In this document: positions 6,929 to 7,236 of the stretch, piece after piece
Position numbering within the stretch: the stretch's first letter is position 1
Layout of the letters: each line of letters begins with the position of its first letter
Assembly (NCBI GenBank): GCA_016763045.1
Contig: JAESUN010000411.1
Location: 1 to 7,236 of the forward strand
Length of the DNA stretch: 7,236 nt
Direction: 5' to 3'
DNA from: Opitutaceae bacterium
GTDB taxonomy: Bacteria > Verrucomicrobiota > Verrucomicrobiia > Opitutales > Opitutaceae
The notes under the pieces: model-generated
The model's input: only the letters and a program-made list of their open reading frames with translations
Database searches by the model: none
Told to the model about the DNA's origin: nothing
Position numbers and translations under genes: made by a program

Positions 6929-6950
6929 GATTTGAACTGCCAGACAGTTC
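6928..6950. repeat. Inverted T-arm copy and hairpin inside the inter-repeat segment
   Basis: AGATTTGAACTGC (6928-6940) is complementary to GCAGTTCGAATCT of the tRNA T arm (6891-6903) over 13 positions with one G-U pair. The same stretch also forms a local hairpin, GAACTG (6934-6939) with CAGTTC (6945-6950) and loop CCAGA. CAGTTCGA at 6945-6952 repeats the T-loop motif at 6893-6900. Confidence 0.75.
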
Positions 6951-7027
6951 GACGAAGCGAGTAACACGAGCGAAGATGGAGCAATGCAAAGCATTGAGGC
7001 AACGCCCGATGAGCAAAGCAAAGAGTC

Positions 7028-7057
7028 AATCTGCTATCTCCCACCATCCTTCACCAA
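7028..7057 (+). repeat. Direct repeat copy 2 (duplicated tRNA-Val 3' end)
   Basis: Exact copy of 6899-6928 at a distance of 129 bases, including the encoded CCA. No 5' tRNA half precedes it, so it is not a second tRNA gene. Confidence 0.93.
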
Positions 7058-7145
7058 AGCGACGGCTAGCAAACCACCAGAAAACGCCAATGTTTCCTCG
7101 TAGAGGATAAAGTTCGGAGGTTTTTGAACAAAAAACAAAATACCA

Positions 7146-7154
7146 TGTTATGAT
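7146..7154 (+). promoter_or_regulatory. Extended -10 promoter-like element, upstream copy
   Basis: TGTTATGAT (TGn plus TATGAT, 5 of 6) lies within the 13-mer CCATGTTATGATG, which recurs 60 bases downstream. TTGAAC at 7124-7129 is a poor -35 with a long 19-base spacer. CCATGTT (7143-7149) also pairs with AACATGG (7158-7164), so the site sits in a hairpin. Confidence 0.35.
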
Positions 7155-7205
7155 GGAAACATGGAGAGAACGTTTTTGGAAAAGGTGAAGAGCCCCAACG
7201 CTCCA

Positions 7206-7214
7206 TGTTATAAT
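7206..7214 (+). promoter_or_regulatory. Extended -10 promoter, downstream copy
   Basis: TGTTATAAT is a perfect extended -10 (TGn plus TATAAT). No good -35 lies 16-18 bases upstream, which extended -10 promoters can tolerate. It would transcribe rightward out of the window, and a 16-bp palindrome covers its expected start site. Confidence 0.5.
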
Positions 7215-7215
7215 G

Positions 7216-7231
7216 AATGTCAAATGACATT
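7216..7231. promoter_or_regulatory. Palindrome, probable operator
   Basis: AATGTCAAATGACATT consists of perfect 7-base arms around AA. It begins two bases after the TATAAT box, so a bound dimeric repressor would block initiation. Such a placement is common for autoregulated genes, including toxin-antitoxin operons; the regulated gene would lie beyond the window. Confidence 0.45.
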
Positions 7232-7236
7232 TAGAT

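Larger units (their letters stand above)
6918..7236. other. Gene-less stretch after tRNA-Val
   Basis: No convincing protein gene lies in these 319 bases. They hold the tail of the first direct repeat and a 99-base segment between the copies, with hairpin CAATGC-AAA-GCATTG (6982-6996) and mirror repeat GAAGCGAG/GAGCGAAG (6954-6961, 6968-6975). The second repeat copy follows, then a small hairpin TCCTC-GTA-GAGGA (7095-7107), and promoter/operator-like sequences at the right edge. An ATG at 7224 is open to the window end, but only four codons are visible. Confidence 0.7.

Noticed and set aside
7028..7057. Second tRNA gene
   Set aside because: Only the 3' 19 bases of the tRNA are present; no D or anticodon arm precedes them.
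7153..7188. Eleven-codon ORF (METWRERFWKR) as a leader peptide
   Set aside because: No ribosome binding site at proper distance and no attenuator structure or downstream gene visible; too short to support.
7026..7223. Minus-strand ORF of 65 codons
   Set aside because: Its C-terminus reads through the duplicated tRNA 3' end and its start lies in the palindrome/promoter region; composition is not protein-like and no ribosome binding site precedes it.

Overview
The window reads as bacterial chromosome of moderate GC, mostly housekeeping genes. Protein features fit Verrucomicrobiota, probably the Opitutae/Puniceicoccales side: RecN with an ASSGE signature and FDEVDANVGGE Walker B, transketolase with TGHLGLPLG, and TrmD with TNGTLAAAVLVD. 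This is inference from remembered family patterns, not from a search.

Layout. From the left, on the minus strand: the first 35 codons of a membrane-anchored protein (1-106, running off the edge). Just upstream of it lies a small reading frame (118-257) that is intact only with a -1 frame change at a T TTA AAG heptamer. Then comes transketolase (tkt, 296-2296). An intrinsic terminator (2346-2371) separates tkt from the ribosomal cluster rpsP-trmD-rplS (3789 down to 2392). rimM, which commonly sits between rpsP and trmD, is absent, and a second terminator-like hairpin stands there instead. A 114-bp divergent region separates rpsP from ychF on the plus strand (3904-5007). ychF converges on recN (minus strand, 6719 down to 5058). 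recN is cut by one in-frame TAA just before its ABC signature motif, with an in-frame ATG as the very next codon. A tRNA-Val(GAC) gene (6841-6917, plus strand, CCA encoded) follows. Its last 19 bases plus 11 flanking bases recur exactly 129 bases downstream. The 99 bases between the copies hold hairpins, a mirror repeat and an inverted near-copy of the tRNA T arm. The right end has two tandem extended -10-like promoters and a 16-bp palindrome, as expected in front of an autoregulated gene just outside the window.

How the genes relate. rpsP, trmD and rplS supply ribosomal proteins and the m1G37 tRNA modification. YchF is a ribosome-associated P-loop ATPase. tkt serves the pentose phosphate pathway. 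recN serves double-strand break repair. The points most worth a second look are the interrupted recN, the frame-split small ORF and the tRNA-derived repeat element. Apart from the partial gene at the left edge, which has a perfect Shine-Dalgarno sequence, the main genes start without a recognisable one.
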